A stretch of DNA of 64,000 nucleotides from Aquimarina sediminis (GTDB lineage Bacteria > Bacteroidota > Bacteroidia > Flavobacteriales > Flavobacteriaceae), in contig NZ_POYJ01000002.1 of NCBI RefSeq assembly GCF_002895435.1, forward strand, positions 868,001-932,000. The letters are read 5' to 3'. Under the pieces are notes generated by a model, which worked only from the letters and a program-made list of their open reading frames with translations, ran no database searches and was not told the DNA's origin. Below are positions 43,091 through 51,831 of the stretch, one piece after another. The position numbers were made by a program, and so were the translations under genes. Position 1 is the stretch's first letter; each line of letters begins with the position of its first letter.

Positions 43091-43708
43091 TTATTCTAAC
43101 TGTTTTGTGTCTTGATTATTGTCATTAAGTTTTAATGCCGAATAATCTAAAGTCCATCCAATAGACTCTGCTAGGGTTTCCATAAGAGAAATTGCTGTTA
43201 AAGCTTCTTTTTTTGCCGAATCCATAAGACCGCTTTGAGGTATTTTATCTTTAATAAATTGTTTGGCTTCTTTGTTAAGGTCAGTAAGATCTGCAGAAGT
43301 AAAAGGGTTTAACCAGCCTTCTTTTTTGTCATAGTATTTAAAATCTGTTTCTATGGTTAAAAGTTTTGGTTGTGGGAAATGAGTGAGTATAATCCGTTTG
43401 TTTTTGGTATCACTTTCTAGTGTTACCTGCGATAAATCAAATCCTACATAAGCTTTGGCTTCGATAATAATTAAAGCCTTTTTTGTACCCGAGAGTAATT
43501 TGAAAAATTTATCCTTTACACTTTCATAATGGTAAATTTCGGCAAAATCACCTTCGACGGTAACAAGCTTGCAAACACTTTTTATTTTTTCTTTAAGAAC
43601 TGTTGATTGTGTTTGTATAGATGATTTGTTTTTTGCAGCGCTAAATCTGGCAAAAATAAAATATGCAAGAAATGCACCTCCCAAAAGTCCTATAAACAAT
43701 AACTCCAT
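43091..43708 (-). CDS. DUF4230 family membrane-anchored protein
   Basis: 205 residues: one N-terminal membrane helix (LFIGLLGGAFLAYFIFARF) and a soluble domain with the DUF4230 pattern (ALIIIEAKAYVGFDLSQV, then a C-terminal helix rich in Lys and Ala). Function unknown. First gene of the DUF4230-GNAT-MmcQ(-MutS-like) run. Three GAAATTTCCCC-type direct repeats lie 138-190 bp upstream of it. Confidence 0.85.
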   Translation of the reverse strand: MELLFIGLLGGAFLAYFIFARFSAAKNKSSIQTQSTVLKEKIKSVCKLVTVEGDFAEIYHYESVKDKFFKLLSGTKKALIIIEAKAYVGFDLSQVTLESDTKNKRIILTHFPQPKLLTIETDFKYYDKKEGWLNPFTSADLTDLNKEAKQFIKDKIPQSGLMDSAKKEALTAISLMETLAESIGWTLDYSALKLNDNNQDTKQLE

Positions 43709-43845
43709 GGGTGTAAATATAGGAAGAATATGATTTAAAGAAGTGAATGTTTTATGTTAATCCGAGGTATAAGAAAGGCTATGGATAAGGAGGGAATAGC
43801 AACTAAAACTTTTCGTTTTGAGTATAGAGAATATAATAAGTGGGT

Positions 43846-43898
43846 GAAATTTCCCCACATTTAGTGGAAATTTCCCCATGTTCTACGGATATTTCCCC
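43846..43898. repeat. Three direct repeats with exact 21-bp period
   Basis: GAAATTTCCCC at 43846-43856 and 43867-43877 and GATATTTCCCC at 43888-43898. Starts are exactly 21 bp apart (two helical turns), and each unit is itself roughly palindromic (GGAAATTTCC). This looks like a cooperative binding array, about 140-190 bp before the DUF4230 gene. Confidence 0.6.
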
Positions 43899-44215
43899 GT
43901 TTTGATAAAGGAAACAAGATGAGGTTTTTTTACTAAGTGATATATGTGTGGCTAAAAAAAGATAGTGTAATTTTTTTATAATCAATATTTTAGAGTTTGT
44001 TGTTTAAGGGTTTTCTTACAAATTTGTATAAAAAACAATTTTTCATTTTTTGTTAAATAAAATACAGGCATGAATATTGTTTTTGTTTAAGAGAATTAAA
44101 CTTAACGTTAAACATTAAGTCATAAGAAGACCGAATATGATTAGAGATTGATGTAATACTAACCACACTACAGATTTCTCTAATTGTATTCTTTACCCTT
44201 AAAACCTAAATATTT

Positions 44216-44344
44216 ATGAAGTCTATTTTATCTTCACTGACATTTTTATTTGTCAAAAACATTCTACACGAGATTCAGAATAACAACCACAGAATCAATC
44301 TTCAGAGGAAACAAAGTTTATTGAAAAGAACATATAGGATATGA
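44216..44344 (+). pseudogene. Possible decayed small lipoprotein gene
   Basis: Begins MKSILSSLTFLF, like a signal peptide. A +1 frame change after LFLF would give CQKHSTRDSE, a lipobox-like cysteine followed by a polar tail, then a stop and further QPQNQSSEETKFIEKN in the same shifted frame. Read as is, the frame gives 42 residues with no known domain. Evidence is thin. Confidence 0.25.
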
Positions 44345-44523
44345 AAAGGAGAATTCAGTTTTTTAAACAAACTCCTTGGGTCATCTTATAGTATAATTTA
44401 TTTGAGTAGCATATCAACGCTATTCCTACAAGGTGTTCTTATTTATTATGAGTTTTAGCCAGTACCACTCATACTATCTAATATGCAAATTTTCTAATAC
44501 CAACACACAAAAACCTTTTAATT

Positions 44524-46653
44524 ATGAAAAATACATTACTCTTATTTTCCGCTTTATTTGTTTTTAGCTTTATGTACTCAAATCCGTGGGATAAGCACCA
44601 ACCTATTGTTAAGAAGAAATATCATAAATCGATGAAAAGTTGGGCTTCCTACTTCCTTCCATACAATCAGCGATATCAATTAGATGATTCTTCTTCATGC
44701 CCTTCGGGTTATTGTGTAGGATCTTCATTCTATTTTTTAAGTAATGCTATGGCAGGAAATCAAAGCCCTGTGGATGTAATCCATACAATGTCTGTTCAGG
44801 GGGCTACTAGTGGCTCTGTAGAAATGAGAGAAATTATCTCATTACAAAATCAAGTAAATCAGATATATCAGGGTGCAAGTCAAACAATGATTAATCAAAA
44901 TTGGAATAGCTTTTTTACTGGTTTAGGATTGACATCATCGAACTACCCTGGAACTATTCCTAGCGAGATAAATGCTGTAGTTTCTAATTATCAATCAGGA
45001 CAGGGAGTTAATTCACCGAATATTCAGAACCAGCTTGATGTTACTATAGAGCGTGTTCTAAATACAATGAGGCAACATTTTTCTACTAATCCGGTTGGCG
45101 GATTAACAATGACCAATCTGATCTTTGAATACAGTGGATCTTCTGTACTAAGTAGATTGGATATTGGGCATATGGTAACCATATTTAGAACCCCTAGTAA
45201 CAATTACATATTTTTTGATTCGAATGTCGGATTTGGTCTTTTTGAAAACTTTACTTCATTGAGTGGATTTCTTAATGAATATTATAGAAGAGCTAATAGA
45301 GTAGATTCAACAAATAGATATAGAATTGAAATTCCATCTAATATAAGAGTTCATACCAATGCTTCTGGTAATTATGGTCCTAATTATCAATTATGTGTTC
45401 AGGCTTCTGCTTCGAGAGCTAAAAATAGTGATATCACCATTTCTGCAGAGTTAGAAGACAGGTTAGATTTTTGTAGTAAAAAACTTATTCTAAAAAACCT
45501 GAATTATGAAGATTTAAATGTAAATGTTTGGGGGTACAATTGGGCAGGGGCATATTCTATTATAGAACATGGTGTTTCGCTAAAAAGCGGAGAGGAAATA
45601 AAACTATCGTATAGAGATGATAACTATTACTATAAAGACAATAAGGTAACTTTTATTGATTTGGATAGTTATGGTACGCCGCCCAATCTTGATTTTACTG
45701 ACAATCTAAATTTTGCAACTTCTAAAGTGACAGGAGCAATAACATATAAACCTGCTGTGTTATGGGATGAATCAGTAATTGTTGGAGATTATAACTCAGA
45801 TCAGGTTGTGTATAATAAAACATTAGATCTTGATGGTATTGGGAATCATTCTAAGAATAATCGAATAAATGGCTATGTTATTGGAGAGACCCAGTATATA
45901 GAATTATCAAAATGGGATATGCAAAAGTTTGATGTCTCAAAATTGAAGAAGATAAAGTTCGAAAATGTAAATTATGATAATATGGCGACCAGGAGGGTAA
46001 GATTAGGGAATAGCGCATGGGATTTGTGGCCTGATATTAATCAAGGGACAGTATTGGAGTTTGATTATAAAGGTGATGGTAATGTCAGCCATGAAGGTAG
46101 TGTTGTGCAGCAGATTGATTTGTATCATACAGGACCTGCCAACTATTATTCTGGGGATGAATTTGATTTTAATTGGTACAATGCAAAGCAAATAAATTAC
46201 CGCCCTTTTTGGTTGGGTAGCGGAGATATTCCAGTGTTTACACTTGTAGATTTTGAGAACGGATATTATTCTGGCTATGTGGATCCAGATGGAGTAAATA
46301 GTCATTCCAGGCAGATGTATATCAATATTGATATTAGTCTGGATGGAGAAACATTATCAATACAGCTTTATGGTCATGGAGATAGAGTAAAGCAAAACCA
46401 AAATGTTAACGAGGTAGAGGAGGATTTGAAGTTAATTTATCCTAATCCTGTGAAGGGCAGTTTTTCGATTAAATCGAAAGAGAAACTTTATAGTAATACA
46501 ATTAAACTAATTGATTTAAAAGGAACTGTGCATGTTTTAAAGATTAGTCAAAATAATAAGGTTGATATCTCGGGATTAGCCAAAGGGATGTATGTTGTAA
46601 AGTTACAAACAGGAAAAAATACTAGTAAAACCTATAAGATTATTAAGGAGTAG
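44524..46653 (+). CDS. Secreted YopT/C58-like cysteine protease, T9SS cargo
   Basis: 709 residues. Signal peptide to ~residue 19. The N-terminal domain (~40-275) has the order and spacing of the papain-like YopT/AvrPphB clan: Cys64 in SGYCVGSS, His216 in DIGHMVTIF and Asp232 in YIFFDSNVGFG; the His-to-Asp spacing of 16 equals that of YopT. The middle (~280-625) is beta-rich and partly repetitive (VTFIDLDSYG, YWTGSD-like pieces) without a firm family. The last ~75 residues (LKLIYPNPVKGSF to VVKLQTGKNTSKTYK) are a T9SS type A sorting domain. Action is outside the cell or on neighbouring cells. Single gene with a terminator. Confidence 0.8.
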   Translation: MKNTLLLFSALFVFSFMYSNPWDKHQPIVKKKYHKSMKSWASYFLPYNQRYQLDDSSSCPSGYCVGSSFYFLSNAMAGNQSPVDVIHTMSVQGATSGSVEMREIISLQNQVNQIYQGASQTMINQNWNSFFTGLGLTSSNYPGTIPSEINAVVSNYQSGQGVNSPNIQNQLDVTIERVLNTMRQHFSTNPVGGLTMTNLIFEYSGSSVLSRLDIGHMVTIFRTPSNNYIFFDSNVGFGLFENFTSLSGFLNEYYRRANRVDSTNRYRIEIPSNIRVHTNASGNYGPNYQLCVQASASRAKNSDITISAELEDRLDFCSKKLILKNLNYEDLNVNVWGYNWAGAYSIIEHGVSLKSGEEIKLSYRDDNYYYKDNKVTFIDLDSYGTPPNLDFTDNLNFATSKVTGAITYKPAVLWDESVIVGDYNSDQVVYNKTLDLDGIGNHSKNNRINGYVIGETQYIELSKWDMQKFDVSKLKKIKFENVNYDNMATRRVRLGNSAWDLWPDINQGTVLEFDYKGDGNVSHEGSVVQQIDLYHTGPANYYSGDEFDFNWYNAKQINYRPFWLGSGDIPVFTLVDFENGYYSGYVDPDGVNSHSRQMYINIDISLDGETLSIQLYGHGDRVKQNQNVNEVEEDLKLIYPNPVKGSFSIKSKEKLYSNTIKLIDLKGTVHVLKISQNNKVDISGLAKGMYVVKLQTGKNTSKTYKIIKE

Positions 46654-46775
46654 AGGTATGGACGAATCTTGTTGCTGAGAAAATTTTTATAGCCTTAATT
46701 ATTAAATAAAAAGAACAATTGAAACTTTATTATGTATGAGTTGAGTTTGTGTTAAATGCACGTTGTTTCAATTGA

Positions 46776-46814
46776 GGCTCTCCAGGTGTGAATAACTGGA
46801 GAGCCATTTTTTTT
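46776..46814 (+). terminator. Terminator after the C58-like protease gene
   Basis: GGCTCTCCAG and CTGGAGAGCC pair perfectly around a 10-base loop, followed by A and eight T residues. Confidence 0.95.
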
Positions 46815-46845
46815 AGGTTTGCCGTTTAAAAAGAGTAATACAGGA

Positions 46846-47211
46846 CTATTTATGAGTCGTTCTTTCCCCAATTACACCTAAGTGAGTGAATTTGAAACCT
46901 TTTTCGTATTTAAGACCGTATCTAAGAACTCTGTCAAATGCAGCATGAGAAAAAAGAATTACCCCGACTAGCTGTAGCGCTTCTGTCGACATGTAAAAAC
47001 CAAAACCATAAATTAAGATAGCTACGCCTTTATGATGAAATAGGTTGTAACTTAATGTTCCGACTTTAGTATTTATGATGTACCCTAGTATTCCAATATC
47101 TGGCAACATAAACAAGACAAGAAATAACCACCATGGATATGATAATACGCTAAAAGTACAAACCCCCAGTCCTAACATTGCAATTTCTTCAAGTTGTAAA
47201 ATTGTTTTCAT
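46846..47211 (-). CDS. DUF4260 family small membrane protein
   Basis: 121 residues with about four hydrophobic segments. FMLPDIGILGYIINTKVGTLSYNLFHH and AAFDRVLRYGLKYEKGFKFTHLG are the family marks (conserved D, H and the THLG end). Function unknown. It overlaps the end of the cyclase gene by four bases, so it is the last gene of the ruvC-hemW-methyltransferase-cyclase run. Confidence 0.85.
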   Translation of the reverse strand: MKTILQLEEIAMLGLGVCTFSVLSYPWWLFLVLFMLPDIGILGYIINTKVGTLSYNLFHHKGVAILIYGFGFYMSTEALQLVGVILFSHAAFDRVLRYGLKYEKGFKFTHLGVIGERTTHK

Positions 47212-47960
47212 TCTTCGAATATTTTATAGAGTACAGGCTTGCTTGGAGAGGCATCATTAACAAAGGGTGCTATCTGGAGGTTAAGAAGGTATTGCCCATC
47301 AAGGATTTTGTCATTTACATAAATCATTTCTGTGATAGTTGCAGCATGTCTTGGTTTTTCAGGGTAATTCCAAAAAGCTTTATGAGCCAATAATTTCCCT
47401 TCGTCTTTTTCTTTGTCGACCGATGGTAGATCAATAAGAAGATGTTCGATACCTAATTCTCTAAGATATATAACAGCTTCTTCTTCTAGGTAAGGCCAAT
47501 TGGTATTAGAATACTGTCTGGTATTTTTGTCGTTTGTGTTGGGTAGTGTTCTTATAATTATAGCTTCAGGAGTTACAGAAGATAATGAGTTTACAATATG
47601 CTTCTTGGTGAATACCTTATCTCCTCCCTGTTCTTCTGGTTGAAGGGAAACAACTTCGGCAATAAAAAAAAACTGCTTTAGAGCATCATTGATACTGTGA
47701 AACTCTGGAGTAATATGACCAACACATTCTGTATGAGTTCCGTGACCATGTGGATTAAAAAAAATATTATTAAAGTTAGTCGAAGCACCTTTGGATACTT
47801 GCCCAACCCATTGCCCATCAGTAACAGGCTCTATCCTTGGTTTGGGAATATACCATGCATTTACATTTTCTTTATCAGCTCGTAAAGGAATGGATATATC
47901 CAGAGGTTTGGAAAGATCAACTTTATAAGATTGATTGTTGTGTTCTATTGTTGTAATCAT
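47208..47960 (-). CDS. Cyclase-family metal-dependent hydrolase (kynurenine formamidase-like fold)
   Basis: 250 residues of the cyclase/formamidase superfamily (PF04199-type). The metal motif NPHGHGTHTECVGHI near 91-105 corresponds to HxGTHxDxPxH, with glutamate and glycine at the usual Asp and Pro positions. LLIDLPSVDKEKDEG resembles the family's later conserved block. The true substrate (formylkynurenine, isatin or other) cannot be told. One base separates it from the methyltransferase gene. Confidence 0.82.
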   Translation of the reverse strand: MITTIEHNNQSYKVDLSKPLDISIPLRADKENVNAWYIPKPRIEPVTDGQWVGQVSKGASTNFNNIFFNPHGHGTHTECVGHITPEFHSINDALKQFFFIAEVVSLQPEEQGGDKVFTKKHIVNSLSSVTPEAIIIRTLPNTNDKNTRQYSNTNWPYLEEEAVIYLRELGIEHLLIDLPSVDKEKDEGKLLAHKAFWNYPEKPRHAATITEMIYVNDKILDGQYLLNLQIAPFVNDASPSKPVLYKIFEE

Positions 47961-47961
47961 A

Positions 47962-48747
47962 TTAAACTTTTTCGACTACTATAAAAAGATAGTCACCTTT
48001 GGTATTTTTGTAAGTTGAAATTATATCTTTTATTTTTCCTGAGACAATATCTTTTTCGAGAGTAGCTAACCCTTGATTTACTTCTTTGATGTTTGCCAAA
48101 GATGAAAAAGAGGATATACCATGGCGTACTGTAGGTTTTAGATATAGCGAAGGGTTGTTTTTTCCTGAGTACAAAAAAAGATCTTGCAAATCAGGTAAGA
48201 TATTGTATTTCTCGGTAGTTTTTATATATAAGTTATTTGCTTTCAAAGTGGATTCTATCTGGTGGTAGGGTGGCATTTGGGCAATAGAATCTGCCATCAT
48301 TTTTGGAAAATAATGGTTTAGCCAATACCCTTTCATTTGATTTGGAGTGGCTGTGAAGATTACAATTTTTCCATTTGGTATTAATACCCTATTAAGTTCA
48401 GAAAACCCTTTAAATATATCAGACCAATGATGTATGGTTAGGCTTGCAATAATCCCATGAACACTTTCTTTGGGTAATTCTATATTTTCAGCTTTTCCTA
48501 TTTTCCAGCTTATTGAATTATTTCTAGATGCAGCTTTTTCTAGCATTTCAGAAGAAGGATCAATTCCGATAAATTGATATCCTTTTTCCGAAAAAATAGT
48601 AGTATAATTTCCTGTTCCACACCCTATATCAAGGTATGTTTCTTCTAATGAAGGGCTTAAAAGTGATTGTAGTCTACTAAAAAGGTAAGGGTCAGCTTTT
48701 CGGGTCAGATTGTAGTTAACGCCGATTGTGTCATATTTTTCTTGCAT
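47962..48747 (-). CDS. Class I SAM-dependent methyltransferase
   Basis: 261 residues. Motif I is YLDIGCGTGNYTTIF near 38-52, the acidic end of beta 2 is IGIDPSSEML, and the post-I motifs ESVHGIIASLTIHHWSD and LIPNGKIVIFTA follow, a UbiE/Methyltransf_11 layout. Substrate unknown. It follows hemW by 18 bp and precedes the cyclase by one base. Confidence 0.9.
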   Translation of the reverse strand: MQEKYDTIGVNYNLTRKADPYLFSRLQSLLSPSLEETYLDIGCGTGNYTTIFSEKGYQFIGIDPSSEMLEKAASRNNSISWKIGKAENIELPKESVHGIIASLTIHHWSDIFKGFSELNRVLIPNGKIVIFTATPNQMKGYWLNHYFPKMMADSIAQMPPYHQIESTLKANNLYIKTTEKYNILPDLQDLFLYSGKNNPSLYLKPTVRHGISSFSSLANIKEVNQGLATLEKDIVSGKIKDIISTYKNTKGDYLFIVVEKV

Positions 48748-48765
48748 AGCCCCAGATTTACAATA

Positions 48766-49902
48766 TCACTCTAAATTTAATAAGAAAAGATCACTTGCAA
48801 TACCATCGGTTAAAAACTTTCCTTTTTTGCTGACTAGTAAAGTGTCATTGTCTAAGGATATAAGGTGTTGATCTATAAATTTTTGAACTTGTTTTAGAAG
48901 ATGTTCTTTATATTTTTTCCCAAAATCCTTTTCTACTTTTTGTATTGATACACCCCAGATAGTACGCAATCCTGTCATTATGTATTCATTGTAAACATCT
49001 GTAGTGGTTAAATTTTCGATTTCTTTTGGGAGTATATTTTGATGAATTTCTTTGAGGTATTTTGTATTGTTGTTAATGTTCCAGCTTCGTTGTTTTCCAT
49101 TAAACGAATGGGCAGAAGGTCCTATTCCCAGATAATGTTTTCCTTGCCAATAGGCAGTATTGTTTTTGCTGAAATATTCTGGTTTGCCAAAATTAGATAA
49201 TTCATAATGAATAAAACCTTCATGTTCTAGGGTGTCTACCAGAATTTTAAAATGTTCTTGTGCTAAATCATCATCAACAGAAGGGATTTTTCCTTTTTCA
49301 ATCAATTTAGGTAATGCAGTGTTAGGTTCAACCGTTAAAGCATAACATGAAATGTGTGGAACTCCAAAGTCCAGAGCCAATCTAATGTTCTGTTTCCATC
49401 GTTGCATGGACATATTTGGGATGCCGTAGATTAAATCTATTGAAATATTATCAAAATAACTAGTAGCGATAGTGAGGCATTTTTTGGCTTCCTCTGCATT
49501 ATGTGCCCGGTTCATCATTTTAAGATCTGTTTCAAAAAAAGATTGAATACCAATACTTAATCTATTTACTTTGCTTTTGGCTAGAGATGTTATTTTTTCT
49601 TCGGTTAGATCATCTGGGTTTGCTTCTATTGTAATTTCTGCGTCTTGATCAACTTTGTAATTCTTATAGATTGTGTCTAAAATAAGTTGCAATTCATCTA
49701 CGGATAATACTGTTGGCGTACCTCCTCCAAAATAAATGGTTTTGATTGTTTCTTCAGAATCCACTTCTGATTGTCTTAATTTGATTTCATTGCATAATGC
49801 AGTAATCATCTCATCTTTTTTTTTCATAGAAGTAGAGAAATGAAAATCGCAATAGTGGCAAGCTTGCTTGCAAAAAGGAATATGTATATAGATACCGCTG
49901 AT
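48766..49902 (-). CDS. hemW: HemW-like radical SAM protein without a standard start codon
   Basis: Radical SAM family; HemW proteins insert or carry heme and were long called anaerobic coproporphyrinogen oxidase-like. The Fe-S motif FCKQACHYCDFHFS is encoded before the first ATG (49827), so that ATG cannot be the real start. Reading back, the frame gives ISGIYIHIPFCKQACHYC and meets a stop (TAA) at 49918-49920; the only codons between are ATA, AAA, TTA, AAC, ATC and ATC. The family normally begins M-A/S-G-I-Y-I-H-I-P, so ATC at 49900-49902 stands where ATG should be. Later motifs YFGGGTPTVLS and GIGPSAHSF are intact; ~378 residues in all. Either a rare AUC/AUA start or a start-codon mutation. 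Confidence 0.85.
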   Translation of the reverse strand: MSGIYIHIPFCKQACHYCDFHFSTSMKKKDEMITALCNEIKLRQSEVDSEETIKTIYFGGGTPTVLSVDELQLILDTIYKNYKVDQDAEITIEANPDDLTEEKITSLAKSKVNRLSIGIQSFFETDLKMMNRAHNAEEAKKCLTIATSYFDNISIDLIYGIPNMSMQRWKQNIRLALDFGVPHISCYALTVEPNTALPKLIEKGKIPSVDDDLAQEHFKILVDTLEHEGFIHYELSNFGKPEYFSKNNTAYWQGKHYLGIGPSAHSFNGKQRSWNINNNTKYLKEIHQNILPKEIENLTTTDVYNEYIMTGLRTIWGVSIQKVEKDFGKKYKEHLLKQVQKFIDQHLISLDNDTLLVSKKGKFLTDGIASDLFLLNLE

Positions 49903-49957
49903 GATGTTTAATTTTATTTAGTTGAGAGAAATTAAAATCAGAAAATTTGTTTACACT

Positions 49958-50515
49958 TTACTTCTTTACTCGTTTCTCATTTTGTTTTACAAAAGCTGCC
50001 CAACCTGTGTAGCTTTTACCAATAATATCTGCCCTACCCATATTATAAAAATGGCATACTGCTGCAGCGAGACCATCTGTAGAATCCAGGTTTTTAGGTA
50101 AGGTTTTAAGTTTTAATAAGCTTTGTAGCATTTTGGCAACTTGTTCCTTGCTAGCATTACCATTACCGGTGATAGCCATTTTGATTTTTTTGGGAGAATA
50201 TTCTGTGATAGGGACTTCTCGACTTAATCCAGCCGCCATTGCTACTCCCTGAGCTCTACCTAGCTTAAGCATAGATTGCACGTTTTTACCAAAGAAAGGT
50301 GCTTCAATGGCTATTTCGTCTGGATGATAAGTGTCTATTAGCTCTATTGTTCGTTCAAAGATGAGTTTTAATTTTAAGTAATGATCATCGTATTTACCAA
50401 GTTGAAGTTCATTTAATTGTAAAAAAGACATTTTTTTCTTGTGAACTTTAATAAGTCCAAATCCCATAATGATGGTTCCTGGGTCAATACCCAATATGAT
50501 TTTTTCGTTTTCCAA
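49958..50515 (-). CDS. ruvC: Holliday-junction resolvase RuvC
   Basis: Cuts four-way DNA junctions in recombination repair. Catalytic residues are all there: Asp11 in ILGIDPGT, Glu71 in IAIEAPFFGKN, and Asp144 and Asp147 in LDSTDGLAAAVCH. Length 185 is normal. The frame has TTG as its first usable start (MENEKII); upstream is a stop with no ATG between, so TTG initiation is likely. No ruvA or ruvB nearby, as usual in this group. Followed by hemW. Confidence 0.95.
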   Translation of the reverse strand: MENEKIILGIDPGTIIMGFGLIKVHKKKMSFLQLNELQLGKYDDHYLKLKLIFERTIELIDTYHPDEIAIEAPFFGKNVQSMLKLGRAQGVAMAAGLSREVPITEYSPKKIKMAITGNGNASKEQVAKMLQSLLKLKTLPKNLDSTDGLAAAVCHFYNMGRADIIGKSYTGWAAFVKQNEKRVKK

Positions 50516-50564
50516 TTGAAAGCTGCATTTTTACAAAACTACGCAATTATGAATAAGTATTGTC

Positions 50565-51044
50565 TTATTCGATATGTAATACCAAAGGAAGTTTGTATAG
50601 TGTATTAACTGGCGTGCTACGTGTATGTGCTGGTTTAACTTCTGGTAGAGAAGCAATACTTTTTTTTAAACTATCTTTTAGATCAGGAATATGAACTTTT
50701 ATAGAGGGAGGTAATTCGAAATCTTCGAGTATTATCTTGCCTTGATTAGTAATAAGTAATGGTACCCATATGGTGTCGTTAATAGGTTCTTTTACTGTTA
50801 TGGTGTGTTTGGCAAGATAGTTATATATGTGTTTGGTGATTGTATTTTGGAAACATTGCTCGAGCTCTTCTACAGCTTTGTACTTACAAGCAGCAAATAA
50901 AGGAGGTTGTTCTACTTCGTTTCTATTAAGTTTTTTCAGCCCTTCTTCTATAATGTCGTCTTTGCTTTCTTTTTTTAGCACAAAATCTTTGCATGAAAAT
51001 ACCATAACAACCAATAGACTTATATACCAATATCTTAGATTCAT
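50565..51044 (-). CDS. TonB C-terminal-domain-like lipoprotein
   Basis: From the ATG at 51044 (a TTG nine codons earlier is less likely) there is a lipobox-type signal peptide (LLVVMVFSCKDF, Cys ~18). The C-terminal ~90 residues look like a TonB-type or biopolymer alpha/beta domain: VPLLITNQGKIILEDFELPP, SLKKSIASLPEVKPAHTRST and a final strand YKLPLVLHIE. It has no separate membrane-spanning TonB box region, so energy coupling is not certain. A related paralogue lies upstream at 51143-51598. Confidence 0.75.
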   Translation of the reverse strand: MNLRYWYISLLVVMVFSCKDFVLKKESKDDIIEEGLKKLNRNEVEQPPLFAACKYKAVEELEQCFQNTITKHIYNYLAKHTITVKEPINDTIWVPLLITNQGKIILEDFELPPSIKVHIPDLKDSLKKSIASLPEVKPAHTRSTPVNTLYKLPLVLHIE

Positions 51045-51142
51045 TATCCGTAAACTATTTCGGATTGCCAAGCTACATAAAATTTTTAAGAGATAGAAAG
51101 GAATAGAGGGTTAAAAGATAAAGCAGAGTGTAATCTTAGATG

Positions 51143-51598
51143 TTAATCATTATCGATATTTTTTTTATGTGAAGATAGGTCTATTACGCTATTATTAATT
51201 TGAAAAATTATAGGTAAAGTGTATGTGTTTTCAAAGGTCTTTTCTTCTTCCAAACCAGTGTCAGTTTGCAACCAAGGAATCGTATATGGTAGGGCTTCAA
51301 GAGTTCTTATCGCTTCTAGTTCTAGTTCTGGGGATGATGATTTTGCTTGTATATCTATAATTCGCCCAATTTGATCAACTTTAAAGCGGGTGTAAATCCT
51401 ATTGGTTCCGGATTTTGCATATGGTACAATTGCAGAAATATTGTAATTAGTATCCACAAAGGTTTGTATAGCACTAGTAATGCAGTTTCTTCTTATACGT
51501 TCGTTTGTTTCATTTTTACATTTTAAGAAAGGGTTGTTTTGTGAAAATGAGGATAAGAATACCATTAGTGAAATGGATAGTGTTAAAAATGATCTCAT
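51143..51598 (-). CDS. Exported TonB C-terminal-domain-like protein
   Basis: From the ATG at 51598 there is a signal peptide (FLTLSISLMVFLSSFSQ). The mature ~130 residues follow the TonB-C plan: RIYTRFKVDQIGRIIDIQAKSS, then ELELEAIRTLEALPY and a last strand YTLPIIFQI. It resembles the neighbouring lipoprotein gene product and the two probably arose by duplication. Four cysteines early on (FLKCKNE, RRNCITS) may form a disulfide. Role unknown. Confidence 0.75.
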   Translation of the reverse strand: MRSFLTLSISLMVFLSSFSQNNPFLKCKNETNERIRRNCITSAIQTFVDTNYNISAIVPYAKSGTNRIYTRFKVDQIGRIIDIQAKSSSPELELEAIRTLEALPYTIPWLQTDTGLEEEKTFENTYTLPIIFQINNSVIDLSSHKKNIDND

Positions 51599-51728
51599 AT
51601 TTTGGGGAAATTTTATGATCAATTAGTAATTTGTTTGCCGTTTACTAAGGCAAAAAAAATAAATAAAAAAGTAATGGAAAGCACAAAGAATTATTAATAA
51701 CCTATAAGATGAGTATATTCATATTGGC

Positions 51729-51753
51729 GTAACAAATCTGAAACATTATGGAC
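51729..51753 (+). promoter_or_regulatory. Copy A of a GTAACAAA...GAAACATTA motif
   Basis: Very similar to 57539-57563 (same GCGTAACAAA start, TGAAACATTA middle and CATAT end), but with GGAC where the other copy has CGTC. It points into the hairpin at 51769-51806, so any transcript would be very short. Confidence 0.35.
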
Positions 51754-51768
51754 ATATTTATTAAAATA

Positions 51769-51806
51769 AAAAGAAGGATTTTGTACTGAAACAAAATCCT
51801 TCTTTT
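51769..51806. terminator. Terminator of the first M64 protease gene
   Basis: AAAAGAAGGATTTTGT and its complement pair perfectly around a 6-base loop; A and T runs on both sides allow use on either strand. It lies just after the stop of the minus-strand gene. Confidence 0.85.
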
Positions 51807-51831
51807 GGTTTTTGTAATACCAGGTTATAGT

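Larger units (their letters stand above)
43709..44523. other. Long intergenic region with repeats and a possible gene remnant
   Basis: 815 bp between divergent genes. It contains the three 21-bp-spaced repeats at 43846-43898 and a possible decayed lipoprotein gene at 44216-44344. A 60-codon minus-strand frame across the repeats (43803-43985) is not accepted as a gene. No tRNA or clear promoter seen. Confidence 0.5.

Noticed and set aside
43846..43898. Short CRISPR-like array
   Set aside because: Only three 11-bp units with 10-bp gaps, far too short for repeats and spacers, and no cas genes.
43803..43985. 60-codon minus-strand frame with three GEIS heptapeptide-like repeats
   Set aside because: The repeat period of 21 bp makes any frame look repetitive; there is no family match or start context. 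Kept as a DNA repeat array.
49828..49902. Truncated hemW starting at the ATG at 49827
   Set aside because: That start would drop the Fe-S cluster cysteines, which are encoded in frame directly upstream.
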